64,000 bases of DNA from Erinaceus europaeus (GCF_950295315.1 NC_080172.1:114143267-114207266), one strand, 5' to 3'. Shown: positions 43,690-54,805, counted from the first letter of the stretch. Made by a program: numbers and translations. Notes: a model not told the origin generated them from the sequence alone.

Positions 43690-44880
43690 GCTTCTGCTCT
43701 TCAGCAAGTTTGTGGAGAGACCCGTGCAAAGCCGGGTGCCGAGCCCCCTCTCCAGATGCACTCCCTCGGACCCAGGCCCGTCACCTCCGGACCTCGGTGC
43801 CAGCGACCACCTCTCAGACCCCACGCCGTCCAGGCAGGAGCCCCGGGCGGGTGCAGCGGGCGGCAGGGCCCGGGCTGCAGCGGCACAAGCCCGCGCGGCG
43901 GAGGTGCGGGGCGGGGCCAGGCACGGGGCGGGCCGGGCCGGGCCGGTGCGGGGCGGGGCGGCGGCCTCTAGCCCGGAAGGAGCGGGGGGAGGAGCCACGG
44001 GAGTGAGAGCCGTTCCCACGTGAGAGGCTCGGCCACCGAATTGAATTCCTCGCGTGCGGCCGCCGCGTCCGGCCGGACCGGGAGCCCAGGTCCCGCGCGC
44101 TGGGCGGGCGCGGTGCGCTCCGATGCGGCGGGGGCCCGGGGCGCTGTGAGCCCGAGGCCCGACCCGCACCCCGGCCCGCGGCATGCGGGCGGCCGACTCG
44201 GGCAGCTGGGAGCGCGTCCGCCAGCTCGCGGCGCAGGGCGAGCCGGCGCCTTCGTGCGGGGCGGGGGCCGGGCCGGCGCGCCGCCCGGGGCCGGCAGCCT
44301 GCGAGCCGGACGCGGCGGCGGGGTTGGGGGATCGAGCCCGCGCCGGGGCGCCCCCAGCGCGAGCGGATGGCGATGGCGTGCAGCCGGGTAGGTGCGCGCC
44401 GCGCGGGCGGCGGGGAGAGCGGGGCGAGCGGGGCGGCTGTCCGCAGGCCGGGAGGCGCCAGGCCGGGCGCGCGGGGGCGCTCCGGGCGGGCATCGCGCAG
44501 CGCCGGTGGCAAAGTTCTCGGGGCGCGCGGGGAGCCCGGCTGCGGGGGGCTGCGGGGGCCTGGGGGAGGCCCGCCTTCCCCCCCTCCACACACACACCCT
44601 TTCCCCACCCCGGGGCAGTGGGCTGCAAGGCCTCGCCTGCCGGAGCCTGGAGAACCCCCCCCGCAGCGCCTGGACACCGGCTCTGATGCTGGATCCCTGG
44701 CGACGGTTCGGAGGAAGTTGGGGCGGCCCTCCCCACCCCTGTCTCCGCACCTGTAACCCTCCCCGCAGCCCCCTGAAAGTGCCGCGGAACGGGAGAGGTT
44801 GGCTTGGGCGCCGCCCCCTCTCAGGGCAGAGTGGAGACTGGCCTTGGCTAGCAGCGCGGAGCGGGGGGGGGGGGGGGGGG
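43690..44880. promoter_or_regulatory. CpG island / likely promoter
   Basis: About 1.2 kb of very GC-rich sequence keeping many CpGs, in a window that is otherwise AT-rich and CpG-poor and without a SINE inside. GC boxes (GGGGCGGGG) cluster at 43905-43970, and an E-box CACGTG lies at 44017-44022. No TATA box is seen, which is usual for CpG-island promoters. It ends in a poly-G run (44863-44880). The direction of transcription is suggested by the plus-strand exon at 44183, but a divergent minus-strand transcript is possible. Confidence 0.8.
44183..44387 (+). CDS. Candidate coding first exon in CpG island, gene not identified
   Basis: The frame starts at ATG 44183, which has G at -3, and has an in-frame TGA 12 codons upstream (44147-44149), so this ATG would be the first of its frame. 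It encodes 68 residues, beginning MRAADSGSWERVRQLAAQGE and then becoming rich in Ala, Gly, Pro and Arg. It ends one base into a codon at a good splice donor (CCGG|GTAGGT at 44388). I recognise no domain and cannot name the gene. The frame runs open past the donor, so splicing is not forced. An alternative start at 44367 in another frame (MAMACSR) uses the same donor. Long minus-strand frames here are likely products of GC richness. Either the other exons lie beyond the window, or this is a non-coding promoter transcript. Confidence 0.4.
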
Positions 44881-45747
44881 TTTGCTTCTCTTGCACTTGA
44901 ACGTTCGACTAAAGCAGAGGAAGAAATTGCAGCGGCGGAGGCACAGATGCAATGGTCTAATTGTGCAGCGCTTGGCTGATCCGCCCCGAGCAGAGAAAGA
45001 CACTTCAGTGGCCCAGGGTTTCCAGTGGCAGCTTGCACCTTTTCCATTTCTGTTCTGGATCGGAGCTTCTCCCCCGTATCCCCCCCCCCCCCTTCTCCAA
45101 ATAGGCCATGGCGGTGGGGCACTCACAGGACCCCCCCCCCCTTCTGCATCCACTTGACTTTTAAGGGTAAGAAGTCATTTAGATAGAAGGCAAAGCTCCC
45201 AGGAAGGGAGTTTGAATACTTTTTCCCAGGACAACTGAGGGCACATGGCTGTTTATTCTGTGTTGAAGTAACTGACATACTGTATCTACTTAGATTTTTA
45301 CCCGGACCCAGACCAAGCATGTGTTGCAGGAGATAGAAAGCAGATATCCAAGTCCCGTGTTTTAACCAGCTGAGCCACCTCCCCCTCGGCCACTGGAATT
45401 TCTGATTTTGTCTGTTGATTGGCATTGGAACGCTTTCTCCCAGGCAGCAGTTGCAGCCCGCCAGTGCTAGTCTCCCCAGGAGACAGAATTCTGTGGCTAG
45501 AATACTTGGAGTCTTAGAAGCAGGAACTGTCAGCCGGCAGCTCCGATTAGCACAGGTCTCAGAAGAGGGGCACAGAGTCCTGGATGGGGGTTGGAGCCCC
45601 TAGACCCTTGACCTTGGGACTGGACCTGCGTCTGATATCCTCCTCTGCACAGAGCGGTGAAAATGTGAGGCAGTTTAGTGTAAAACAGCATAGAGGCAAA
45701 AGATAAAAAAGAATGAAATAGGAGAAAGTGCTTAGGCAAGTTGATTT
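44881..45747. other. Unique stretch downstream of the CpG island
   Basis: Possible first intron of the candidate gene. Poly-C runs at about 45080 and 45131. A short stretch at 45345-45380 (TTTTAACCAGCTGAGCC) may be an old antisense SINE head. Confidence 0.4.
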
Positions 45748-45945
45748 TTTTTTTGAGAGAGAGAGAGAGAGAAAGAGACACCACAGCCCTGAAGAGAGAG
45801 AAAGAAAGAGACACCACAGCCCTGAAGAGAGAGAAAGAGACACCGCGGCACTGAAGTTTCCTTCCGTGCGTGGAAGTTGGAGAATTTGGGTCTTGCACGT
45901 GGCACAGTGGCATACTCAACTACCCAGAGTGGGCTTCTTCACTCA
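45748..45945 (-). repeat. E SINE with tripled 30-bp tail unit
   Basis: A unit containing GAGACACC(A/G)C(A/G)GC(A/C)CTGAA occurs three times (45776-45855) before the antisense body. Confidence 0.7.
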
Positions 45946-46560
45946 CCCAAGTTGCTTGTTCTTTTTTGAGGATCGGTTTGCCCATCAGTAAACTGAAGAT
46001 AATGACAGTCAACACTTGTTTTGATCATTCCAAAGCCGGTGTTTACAGAACTGTCTGCCTCCTTTGAGGGTTGGTGTTTAATGGATATTAGTCAGCTCCC
46101 CTCACTGGGTCACCTGCCAATGAGTGTCCCGTGGATTCATCAGTCTCCCATTCTTCTCTCTCCTCCATCTTCACCTCCTCGACTGTGTCAGGGTGACATT
46201 TGTTTTGTCTATAAACTACCTCAGTGATCCAAGGTTGATTGTGGTGCTGGTGGAAGCTGTTATTACATAAATATGTGGAGAAGATGGCGGGGTGGCGATA
46301 GAACTGTTTACTTTGTACCTTTATAGACTCATCTGTGTGCTCGTAACAAGTTTCCTGATGGCATGGTCAGTGCAGCAGCACCTCTCAAGGCTTGTGGGCG
46401 ATGGTTATGGCAGCGACCCTCATGGTGTGTCCCTTTAGGACAGAAAGCAGTGCAGAGCCCCTTTCCCAGTGTTCAGATGGCATTGTCTTCTGGTCTCTGC
46501 TTGTTTTCTTCTCTTTTATTTTTATTTCTTCCTTTGATTTTTTTCTTTCTTTTTTCCCCT
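45946..46560. other. Unique stretch
   Basis: A MIR-like scrap at 45965-46010. No gene is recognised. Confidence 0.4.
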
Positions 46561-46733
46561 TCTTCTACTCCATTTATTTATTTATTTATTTATTTATTGT
46601 GGAATCAGAGCCTCAGCTGTGGATACTTGGACTTTTTTTTTCACTCAGAGAAAGAGTGTGAGAGAGATAGAGACAACCTCTAAAGTGCTTTCCTTCCTTC
46701 CTCCCTCCCTTCCTTCCTTCCTTCCTTCCTTTT
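46561..46733 (-). repeat. E SINE 3' fragment plus (CCTT)n
   Basis: The text at 46655-46700 is the reverse complement of 48292-48345. Confidence 0.6.
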
Positions 46734-47018
46734 TTTCTCCAGGGTTATCGCTTGTACTCGGTGCCAGCACTACAAATTCACTGCTCCTGGTAGCCATTTT
46801 TCCCATTTCATTGGACAGGACAGAGAGAAATTGAAAGAGGAGGGAGAGGTAGAGAGGGAGAGAGAAAAACACCTTGCAGGCCTGCTTACTGCTGGGCTGG
46901 TGAAGTATCCCTCCCCCCCTGCAGGTGGGGAGCTGAGGACTTGAACCTGGATCCTTGTGTGGGTCCTTGTGCTTACTACTCTGTATACTTAACCGGGTGC
47001 CCCACCACCCAGCACCCC
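46734..47018 (-). repeat. ERI-type SINE, form C
   Basis: Complete antisense C element. Confidence 0.9.
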
Positions 47019-47446
47019 AAGTCTGCTTCTTAAAGACCGAATGCAGTTTTTGAGACCTTCCACAGTGCCGCCATGGATGTGGTTGTCATGAGTGGAATTT
47101 CTCTGGGAGATAACTGGAATGCTCGTGGCTCAGAACTGAAAGTCTGAACGTATTGCTGAATAAGACGATCATGTCACTCGCCGTAGATCTCAGCACTGCG
47201 GCCCCCAAGTGAATGTCATGCTCAGTTCAGTGAGATGACAGGCACTGAGAGTCGGCACTTTCAGAAGTATGAACAGGAGGGAAAGGAGAAGGGATATTTA
47301 CTTGGTGGAGCAAGAGGCCAAGATACCTTGGCATTTCTCACAGCCAGATCAGCAGGGTAATAGACCCCGTGCTGGTGACAGCACATTAGTGCTGGGTCAC
47401 TTCTTGGAGTGCAGTGGGGTGGGGGGGAGTGGAAGCTTACATTTTT
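47019..47446. other. Unique stretch
   Basis: Nothing recognised. Confidence 0.4.
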
Positions 47447-47727
47447 TTCTTTTCTTTTTCTTTTTTTTTTTTTTTTTGCCTCCAGGGTTATTTCTGGGGC
47501 TTGGTGCCAGCACTACAAATCCAGTGCTCCTGGTGGCCATTTTTTTTTTCATTTTGTTGCATAGGACAGAGAGAAATTGAGAGAGAAGGAGAGAGAAAAG
47601 TAGACATCTACAGACCTGTTTCCCAGCTGCAAGTAGGGAGCTGGGGACTTGAACTTGGATCCTTCTATGTGCCATTGCCCTTGGTACTTACTATGTGTGC
47701 TTAACCGGGTGAACTACCGCCCGGCCC
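47447..47727 (-). repeat. ERI-type SINE, form C
   Basis: Complete antisense C with a T17 tail complement. Confidence 0.9.
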
Positions 47728-48275
47728 TCGGAGTTTCTGTTCTTCTCATAGAGGCTGGGGAACAGAGTCAAAGATGCAGACATTGTACACGGCGTGGTCT
47801 GCATCTGGCGCTGGTCCAAATCTGCTTGCTGTTAAGCTATCCCCGTAACTCAGTTTCCGCGCTGGTGCCTTGGGAAGAGATCCTTTTGAAGGAGGCTCAT
47901 TCCAGAGCCCCTGCAGGGTGGATCCGGTATTCACCCAAGGTTCTCTCGCCCTAAGAACGTGACTTACAGCAGTTCGGGTTGTCTGAGCATTCCGTCACAT
48001 TTCTCGAGCAGTAACTCCTGCCAGGCACTGTTGTAGCTGCCAGGGACATAGCAGCACACCAGACAGCTCTGGTCCGTGTTTCCATGGAGCTTCTATTGGG
48101 TGGGAGGAGATTTTCACTAGGCAAATATGCACAGATGTGTCCAGGGATGGTAAGTACTCTGCCAAAAACCTCGACCAGGTGAGAGGGATAGTGTGATAGG
48201 AGCGGGTGCCAGCCGGGTGGTGAGAGAGAGAGAGAGAGAATCTAGAGAGGAAATTCCCTGGAGAATGCAGTGAGG
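47728..48275. other. Unique stretch with ancient repeat
   Basis: 48015-48200 (TGCCAGGCACTGTTGTAGCTGC...CATGGAGCTTCTATTGGG) resembles a widespread ancient mammalian repeat. I am not sure of the family. Confidence 0.5.
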
Positions 48276-48345
48276 GAAGTAAGGAAGGAAGGAAGGAAGG
48301 AAGGAAAGCACTTTAGAGGTTGTCTCTATCTCTCTCACTAAGGTA
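48276..48345 (+). repeat. (GGAA)n plus E SINE 3' fragment
   Basis: GGAAGG units, then AAAGCACTTTAGAGGTTGTC. An inverted copy of 46655-46700. Confidence 0.7.
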
Positions 48346-48502
48346 TATTGCTGACCAGCCAAAGGAGACAAGTCATTTGGGAAGTTCTTGGTCAACTAGT
48401 ATGTTTGGTAACTGGACACTGTCTGTTCCCATCTGAGACCTCTCCCAGCTTCTAGACCCAGAACAGATTCCATTAGCTTCAAAAGCTGTAGTACCACAAG
48501 AG

Positions 48503-48542
48503 CCAGGGAGCTGGTGCAGTGGATAAGGTGTTTGGCTTCATA
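48503..48542 (+). repeat. E SINE head fragment
   Basis: AGCCAGGGAGCTGGTGCAGTGGATAA-type head, cut off by the next SINE. Confidence 0.5.
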
Positions 48543-48762
48543 ATTAAAAAAAAAAAATAGTCTTTATTTATTTATTGGATAGAGCTAGCCAGAAATTGAG
48601 AGGGAAGAGAGTGATAGAGAGGAAGAGGGAGAGAGAGATAGCTACAACGCTGCTTCACCATTTGTAAAGCTTTCCCCCCTGCAGGTGGAGACCAGGGGCT
48701 TGAACCTAGGTCCTTGCATATTGTGACATGTGTGTTCAACCAGGTGTGCCACCACCTGGCCC
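48543..48762 (-). repeat. ERI-type SINE, form B
   Basis: Complete antisense B. Confidence 0.9.
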
Positions 48763-49610
48763 CTGGACCAAAATGTTTTTAAGGTTGCAGAAGGTGGGAG
48801 GTCTGGCATCTGTAATTGCTTCTCTGCTGGGCATGGGTGTTGGCAGGTGGAGCCATACCCCCAGCCTGTTTTTCTCTTTCCCTAGTGGAGTAGGGCTCTG
48901 GGGAGGTGTGACTTCAGGACATGTGGGTGAGATCTTCTGCCCAGGGAGATCAGAATGGAATCAGTAGCATCTGAAACTTGGTGGCTTAGAGGAAGTAAGA
49001 TATAAAGCAGAACAAATTATTTAGTCAACAGGAACCCAAAGGTAGGAATAGAGCAGATGAAATTAGGGGTTGGGAGATAGGAGCTGGCGCAGTGGGTTAA
49101 GCACATGTGGCACAAAGAGCAAGGACCTGCGTAAGGATCCTGTTTTGAACCCCCGGCTCCCCACTTGCAGGGGGTTCATTTCACAGGTGGTGAAGCAGGT
49201 CTGCAGGTGTCTATCTTTCTCTCCCCTTCTCTGTCTTCCCCTCCTCTCTCCATTTCTCTGTCCAATCCAACAACAACGACATCAATAGCAACAATAATAA
49301 CAACAGTGTAGGAAGAAGCTAGGAAGTCTACTTTAGGTATGTTCTAAGGGGCTCACAACTTGAGTAATTTTTGCCTGAGCCTGACAGCATGCAGGTGGAC
49401 TAAAAATATTGTTTGGCAAGGCGTTGTCAGTGTTTAGAATAAATAGGGCTGGAAAGCTGGATTAGGGCCAGGAGTAGCTCCCAAACATGAGGAGAATTTA
49501 TAAATACTATCAACTGTTTACCCCATTGATCTGACCCAGGGCATAGATAGATAGACAGACAGATAGACAGATAGTTATCCCAACTTAGCACAGGAGCCTG
49601 TGTGTCTCTG
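48763..49610 (-). repeat. 0.9-kb family split by a form A SINE
   Basis: Antisense copy whose left part ends at about 49065 and resumes at 49305 (GTAGGAAGAAGCTAGGAAG). Contains a short (GATA/GACA)n at about 49547-49576. Confidence 0.85.
49068..49304 (+). repeat. ERI-type SINE, form A, nested in 0.9-kb copy
   Basis: Head, body and a short CAATAATAACAACA tail. Confidence 0.88.
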
Positions 49611-49676
49611 GGACCGTAGAAGCTTTTTCATACACTCTGCCTTTTTTTTCTTGGTCACTTGAGTTCTTCCCTCTTC

Positions 49677-50028
49677 TTTTTTTCTTTCTTTTCCCTTTTT
49701 TTTTTTCCTCCAGGGTCACTGCTGGGCTCGGTGCCCGCACCATGAATCCACCGCTCCTGGAGACCATCCCCTCCCCTCGTTGTTGTAGCCTCGCTGTGGC
49801 CACCACCATTGCCATTGTTGATGTTCGCTGCTGGACAGGACAGAGAGAAATGGAGAGAGGAGGGGAAGACAGAGAGGGGGAGAGAAAGACAGACACCTGC
49901 AGACCTGCTTCACCGCCTGGGAAGCGACTCCCCTGCAGGTGGGGATCCTGGGGGCTCGAACCGGGATCCTTACGCCGGGTCCTTGTGCTTGTGAGCGCTT
50001 AACCCGCCGCGCCACCGCCCGACTCCCA
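49677..50028 (-). repeat. ERI-type SINE, form AC
   Basis: Target duplication AGTTCTT(C/T)CCTCTTCTT at 49660 and 50028. Contains both the C block and an A-type linker. Confidence 0.92.
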
Positions 50029-50189
50029 GTTCTTTCCTCTTCTTGCCCATCCCCTTTACATGATGCTCTGGGAGGAAGGGCCAGACCCCTGTGTGCATGG
50101 AAACTGACCGCCAGTCCTGTGCCAGGCAGGACCAGGCATGGCGCTAGCTAGAGGCTGTAGTTGTCTCAGTCAGACCTCCTACAGCCTGG

Positions 50190-50335
50190 GCAGCCAGGAT
50201 ATGCACTTGCTACTTTTCAACCCCAGATGGGAAGATGGGTGCTCAGAAAAGTTCTTCAGTTTGTCCAAGATGACATACCTAGTAGGTGTCACGGCCAAGA
50301 CTTGATTCTACGCTGGAGGCTCCAGTCAAAGGAGC
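50190..50335 (+). repeat. MIR
   Basis: GATGGGAAGATGGGTGCTCAGAA, then AGATGACATACCTAGTAGGTG, in MIR order. The neighbouring 50029-50189 shows nothing else. Confidence 0.6.
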
Positions 50336-50356
50336 CTGAAAAACTTTGCATTGTTG

Positions 50357-50580
50357 GGGGCCAGGCGGTGGCGCACCTGGCTAAGCATACACACTACAGT
50401 GCACAAGAACCTGGGTTCAAGCCCCCGGTCCCTACCTGCAGGGGGGAAACTTCACAAGTGGTGAAACAGGGCTGCAGGTGTCTCTCTGTCTCTCTCTCTC
50501 TCTCTCAAATCTCCCCCTCCTCTCTCAATTTCTGTCTCTATTCCAGTAATAAATGAAATTCATTTTAAAAAAGAGAGAAA
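50357..50580 (+). repeat. ERI-type SINE, form B
   Basis: Target duplication ACTTTGCATT at about 50343 and 50583. Confidence 0.92.
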
Positions 50581-50754
50581 AAGACTTTGCATTAATCTTA
50601 AGAAATTAGACGGATGTTCAGTCTCAGGTTTTATTTTACTTTATTTTCATTTTGGGATATTTCATTTGGGATAATGGTTTACAATACAGTTGTCGACACA
50701 CGGGCCTAATCACCAGGCCACTCCCGGTGGACAGGTATCAGCAAAACACTGTGG

Positions 50755-50885
50755 GCAGGGGGAGAGAGCATAGTGGTTATGCAAAGAGATGCTCCTGCCT
50801 GAGGCTTCAAAATCCCAGGTTCAATCCCCGTGCACCACCATAAGCCAGAGCTGAGTAGTCCTCTGCTAAAAAACAAACAAAAAAC
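50755..50885 (+). repeat. D SINE
   Basis: Head GAGAGAGCATAGTGGTTATG and B box GGTTCAATCCCC. This is the best reference here for the D head found at 52408. Confidence 0.75.
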
Positions 50886-51649
50886 ACTCTCAACCCCTCC
50901 CCTCCCGCTCCAACTCAGGATCCAGAGTCTCCCACCACTAGCCCTCCCCTCCCCATTCTCTAAAATAAATAAATGAGTAAATAAAACAGAATTTATCTTT
51001 AGGGATTAAAAGAAGAATTGTCCTCTCATTGGCATTCTGTGCTTTCAGCAGTCCAAGCGTTTGCTTGTCTCTGTGCTTTTAGCAACTTCAGCAGTGGGTC
51101 TCCTTTGAGATCTTCCTTCCGAAAGAGATTTTTTTTTTGGGGGGGGGGGTGGTGGTGGTGGTGATGGTAGTGGTGTGTGAGACTGAATCTGTGTGGATAG
51201 CAGGATGCTCTTAGTATGAACCACAAGAGTTTGTTTGGTGTGAACTTCCTTGGCTAACGAGTTGGGGCCTGGCTGTTCCTGACCGTTGGGAATGAATGTC
51301 ACTACTTTTTGAGGGGGGAGACAGAGGGAGAAGTACAGTTGTTTCCCTAGCGAAGTGCCGGTAGCCCAGCACCCCACCTTGCCTTCACCCAAGGCTGGGC
51401 ACTTGGCTGGGCACAGGGCACCCGCTGTGCAATCCACCCCCTCCCCCACCACTCTGCCTCTTTCTGGCTGTGACCTGAGCCGCAGCTCACCCGTCTGTGA
51501 AAGGGGGTCACGGCGTCCACCTTGGGGTTGTGAGGTTTTATCCTTGATGCCCAGGGGCATGGCATCTGATGCTGCTGTCAGTGCTGTGAGATCACTGAAG
51601 GAAGGGGAGTACTTCCAGCGTCCAGAGAACACGTGTATCTGTATTTGTT
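50886..51649. other. Unique stretch
   Basis: G-rich run with (GGT)n at about 51138-51165. Frames on both strands show no domain. Confidence 0.4.
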
Positions 51650-52245
51650 CTTTTTTTTTCTTCTTCTTCTTTTTTTTTTTTTTATAAAATGGAAACATTG
51701 ACAAGACCATAGGATAAGAGGGGTACAACTCCACACAGTTCCCACCACCAGAACTCCGTATCCCATCCCCTCCCCTGATAGCTTTCCTATTCTTTATCCC
51801 TCTGGGAGTATGGACCCAGGGTCACTGTGGGATGCAGAAGGTGGAAGGTCTGACTTCTGTAATTGCTTCCCCGCTGAACATGGGTGTTGACAGGTGGATC
51901 CACACTCCCAGCCTGTCTCTCTCTTTCCCTAGTGGGGCAGGGCTCTGGGGAGGTGAGGCTCCAGAACTCGTTGGTGGGGACATCTGCCCAGGGAAGTCTG
52001 GTTGGCATCATGGTAGCATCTAGAACCTGGTGGCTAAAAAAAGAGTTAAGATATAAAAGCAGAACAAATTGTTGACTAATCATGAACCTAAAGGCAAGAA
52101 TATTGCAGATGAAGTTTGGGGTCTCCATTTTGGAGAAAGCTAGTAGGTCTATTGTAGGTCTATTCCAAGGTGCCCATGACCCTATCAGTTTTTGCCTGTG
52201 CCTGACATCTAATATGCAGGTGACCTAAGTTATTGTCTGGCGGGG
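51650..52245 (-). repeat. 0.9-kb family
   Basis: Antisense copy with T-rich start, missing its 5' third. Confidence 0.88.
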
Positions 52246-52390
52246 GGTGGTGGTGGTATCATAGTTGTTGTTCTTTTTTCAATTGCTGAAGTTCAAACGA
52301 CTAGGATTCGATCAGACAGACAGTTGACTGCAAGACAGCCCAGCTGCTGACCTGACCGCCTTCTGAGCTGTCAGGAAGTAACCAGCCCGT

Positions 52391-52456
52391 AAGAATCACC
52401 CTGTACAGGGGCAAAGTGTGACAACATAATGGTTATGCAAAGAATCACCCTGTACA
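52391..52456 (+). repeat. Tailless 5' fragment of a D SINE with 17-bp target duplication
   Basis: AAGAATCACCCTGTACA stands at 52391-52407 and 52440-52456. The 32 bases between (starting GGGGCAAAG, ending ATAATGGTTATGCA) match the first part of a D SINE head. No B box, no body, no A-tail. Confidence 0.85.
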
Positions 52457-52870
52457 ATGTGTGATCTTCACCAGAGAACCGCTGAGCTATCTGACAGCTT
52501 GCGGAATCTCTTCCTGCCAGAGCCTAAGAGTTTCTTCCATGTTTTGAATCCTCTCCAGAGCAGATGAGCACATCTGCTCCCTGAGAAGGGGTGGACACCA
52601 CCCTGGAGCTAGTCGTTCTTGCCTTTTTAATGTGGCCAGATGGCCAGAGTGTCCACTGGCCGATGCACACTGGAGCCCCAGCGGAATCACACCGGCCTGA
52701 TAGGACAGGCGGCCCGGGCTGTCGCTGTGGGGCTTCCTTGTTTGCTGTCACTAGGGTTCTAGCTCTCAAGAGAGAGGGTGCTTACAAGGTGTGTGACTGT
52801 CCCTGTGTGTGTGTAGTCATTTCTTTATGGATACTCTGGCCATAAATGCGTCTGGTGTCTCGGGTATCAG
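52457..52870. other. Unique stretch
   Basis: Nothing recognised. Confidence 0.4.
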
Positions 52871-53108
52871 ATGACTACCTGCCGGGAAGGGGAGAACCCT
52901 CACAAAAACCTCTCGCTCTGCGACCACCATGAAGGAGGTGGGGACTTCAGACTTTCTCTGGTCTGCTGCTTGGATCCTTTCAAGAGGAGACAGTTAGAAG
53001 AGACCAATTGGGACAGCTCCTTGGCCTCTTCGCCGAGTGGCATCAGCCCAGCAGGGGCTGCAGCTGTCCCCAATTGGGAAGAAATTAACAGTCAGAAAGT
53101 TGTGACAG
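52871..53108 (+). other. Possible exon, gene unknown
   Basis: This lies in a SINE-free island (52.5-54.0 kb). Open frame from ATG 52871, directly after CAG (TATCAG|ATG), to a good splice donor ACAG|GTAGGT at 53109, 79 codons, no known domain (part reads KRRQLEETNWDSSLASSPSG). The upstream pyrimidine tract is weak. Its frame does not fit the end phase of the candidate exon at 44387. It may be an exon of another transcript, or chance. Confidence 0.22.
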
Positions 53109-54001
53109 GTAGGTGGGGGGGTAGGGAGGGGAGGTCCTGCCTGGTATCCTGGTCTGAAAGTGGGTGAATCCGAGCCTGGGGCTGAGGAGAAAGGAGCTGG
53201 TGGGTTGAGTAGGCGTGGCCCTCTAGGTGTGTCCTTTGGTCTGTGTGCCGGGCTTGGGGGACTGCTCACCTGGTGGCTCACCTGCAGGTTGCCGGCGGCC
53301 TCTGCTTTTGTCCCAGCTCAGATTTGGAGGCTGGCCCAGGCTCCCATCTCTCTCTCAGGCTGTAACTTTATCACAGACATTGAGTGTGTTCAGTACCTTT
53401 TAATTGTGCCGAAGCCTTAGAAAGCTCTCCCTGGGGGCCGGGAGAGAGGTAAAAACAACAGCTGCTAATTCCTCTCACAGCCAGCCTGGCCAGTGCTCTC
53501 CCGACTCTTGACGGGCAAAATATGGACTGCAGGTCGGTTCTGGAAGGTCCTCTGTAGGATGAAGCGTCAACTCCCCGTTTCTTCTTCCTGTCGGTCTACC
53601 CTCAACCCTGTAAGGCGGCTGGCCTCCCCCCACCCACATCTCCCAGGCAGGAAAGCTGAGGGTTAAAAGAGGTTGCCTGGATGTAGTAAGGGGCTGTGTC
53701 AGGCTGCTGCATCTCTCCTGTGGCTTCTTTTATCAGCTGACCGCTCCCTTGGGTCCCCTGGGGTACAGAGCAGAGGCTGCGGTACTGGGACTCGTGGGAT
53801 CTTTTCTCCCTGGCATCTTTGGCACGCTGGTTTCCATTCAGCCAGGAGTGAGGGCCTCTGGGACCTAGAGAGTTCTCTCAGCTCCTAGGAACTCAGCCCT
53901 GCCCTTCTGGGCCATCCAGAGATCTTGCCAGGCAGCTAACTCAGCTATAGTGCAAGCTGTGAGCTGGTCATTTTGGGAAGTTAGAATGTAGAGCCCTGAG
54001 G
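53109..54001. other. Unique SINE-free stretch
   Basis: Moderately GC-rich. No recognised repeat or domain. Confidence 0.4.
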
Positions 54002-54230
54002 GTCCAGGAAGTGGTGCACCTGGTTGAGCGCACACAGTACAGTGCTCAAGGACCCAGGTTCAAGTCCCTGGTTCTCACCTGCAAGGAGAAAGCTTCACGA
54101 GTGGTGAAACAGGGCAGAGGATCTCCCCCCCTTCTCTCTTTCTCTTTCCCTCTCTATCGCCCTTCTCAATTTCTGTCTCTGTCCATTAATAAACAAATAA
54201 GTAAATAAAGATTTTAAAAAAGTGTAGAGC
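54002..54230 (+). repeat. ERI-type SINE, form B
   Basis: Target duplication TGTAGAGC at 53988 and 54222. Confidence 0.9.
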
Positions 54231-54640
54231 TCGTAGAGGAAAGTGTTAGCAGAAATGGGGTCTGTTCTTGACCCTCCAAGGTGAGTAAGCAGAGGCCCAG
54301 CAAGAGAAAGAGGCCGTCCTCTGAGATGTTACATGGGTGGGTGGGGCAGGGTCTGTGCAAACCTATGAAGACACCTGTGTTTCCCTTTCTGTCCTCTCCC
54401 TAAGCATCTCTGACCCAATGCCCAGTGAGGGAGGGGTGTCACAGAGTTTGGGACTCACACAGACTAGGTACTTACTAGCATACAACTTCTCAAGCTCCAT
54501 CTCTCTGCTCTGCTTCTGGAGGTCAAGGAAGAGGGACCTGAGAATCTCTAGTTTATTACTAAGAGCCTTGGGTGGGTTTGATACCAGACATCCATGGACT
54601 AGATTGGAGAATCATTGGCAATTTCTGGGGTTGGGTCTTT
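54231..54640. other. Unique stretch
   Basis: Nothing recognised. Confidence 0.4.
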
Positions 54641-54805
54641 TTTAAATTTTATTTTTTTATTGACTTTTTTATTTAGTTCACACTAACTAGAGGGGGATGG
54701 AGGCCATAGCAGCACTCTGGCATAAGCAGTGCTGGGGATCAAACTCAGGACCTCATACTTGCTAGTCCAGAGCTCTGTCGCTGTACCACCTCTAGAGCCT
54801 GCCGC
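54641..54805 (-). repeat. D/E SINE, old variant
   Basis: Antisense: GCACTCTGGCATAAGCAGTG, GGGGATCAAACTCAGGACC and head complement. Confidence 0.65.

Noticed and set aside
43678..45122. Three minus-strand frames of 350-384 codons
   Set aside because: GC-rich sequence has few stop codons. The frames overlap each other, have compositionally biased residues and show no domain. Probably not real, although a divergent transcript cannot be excluded.
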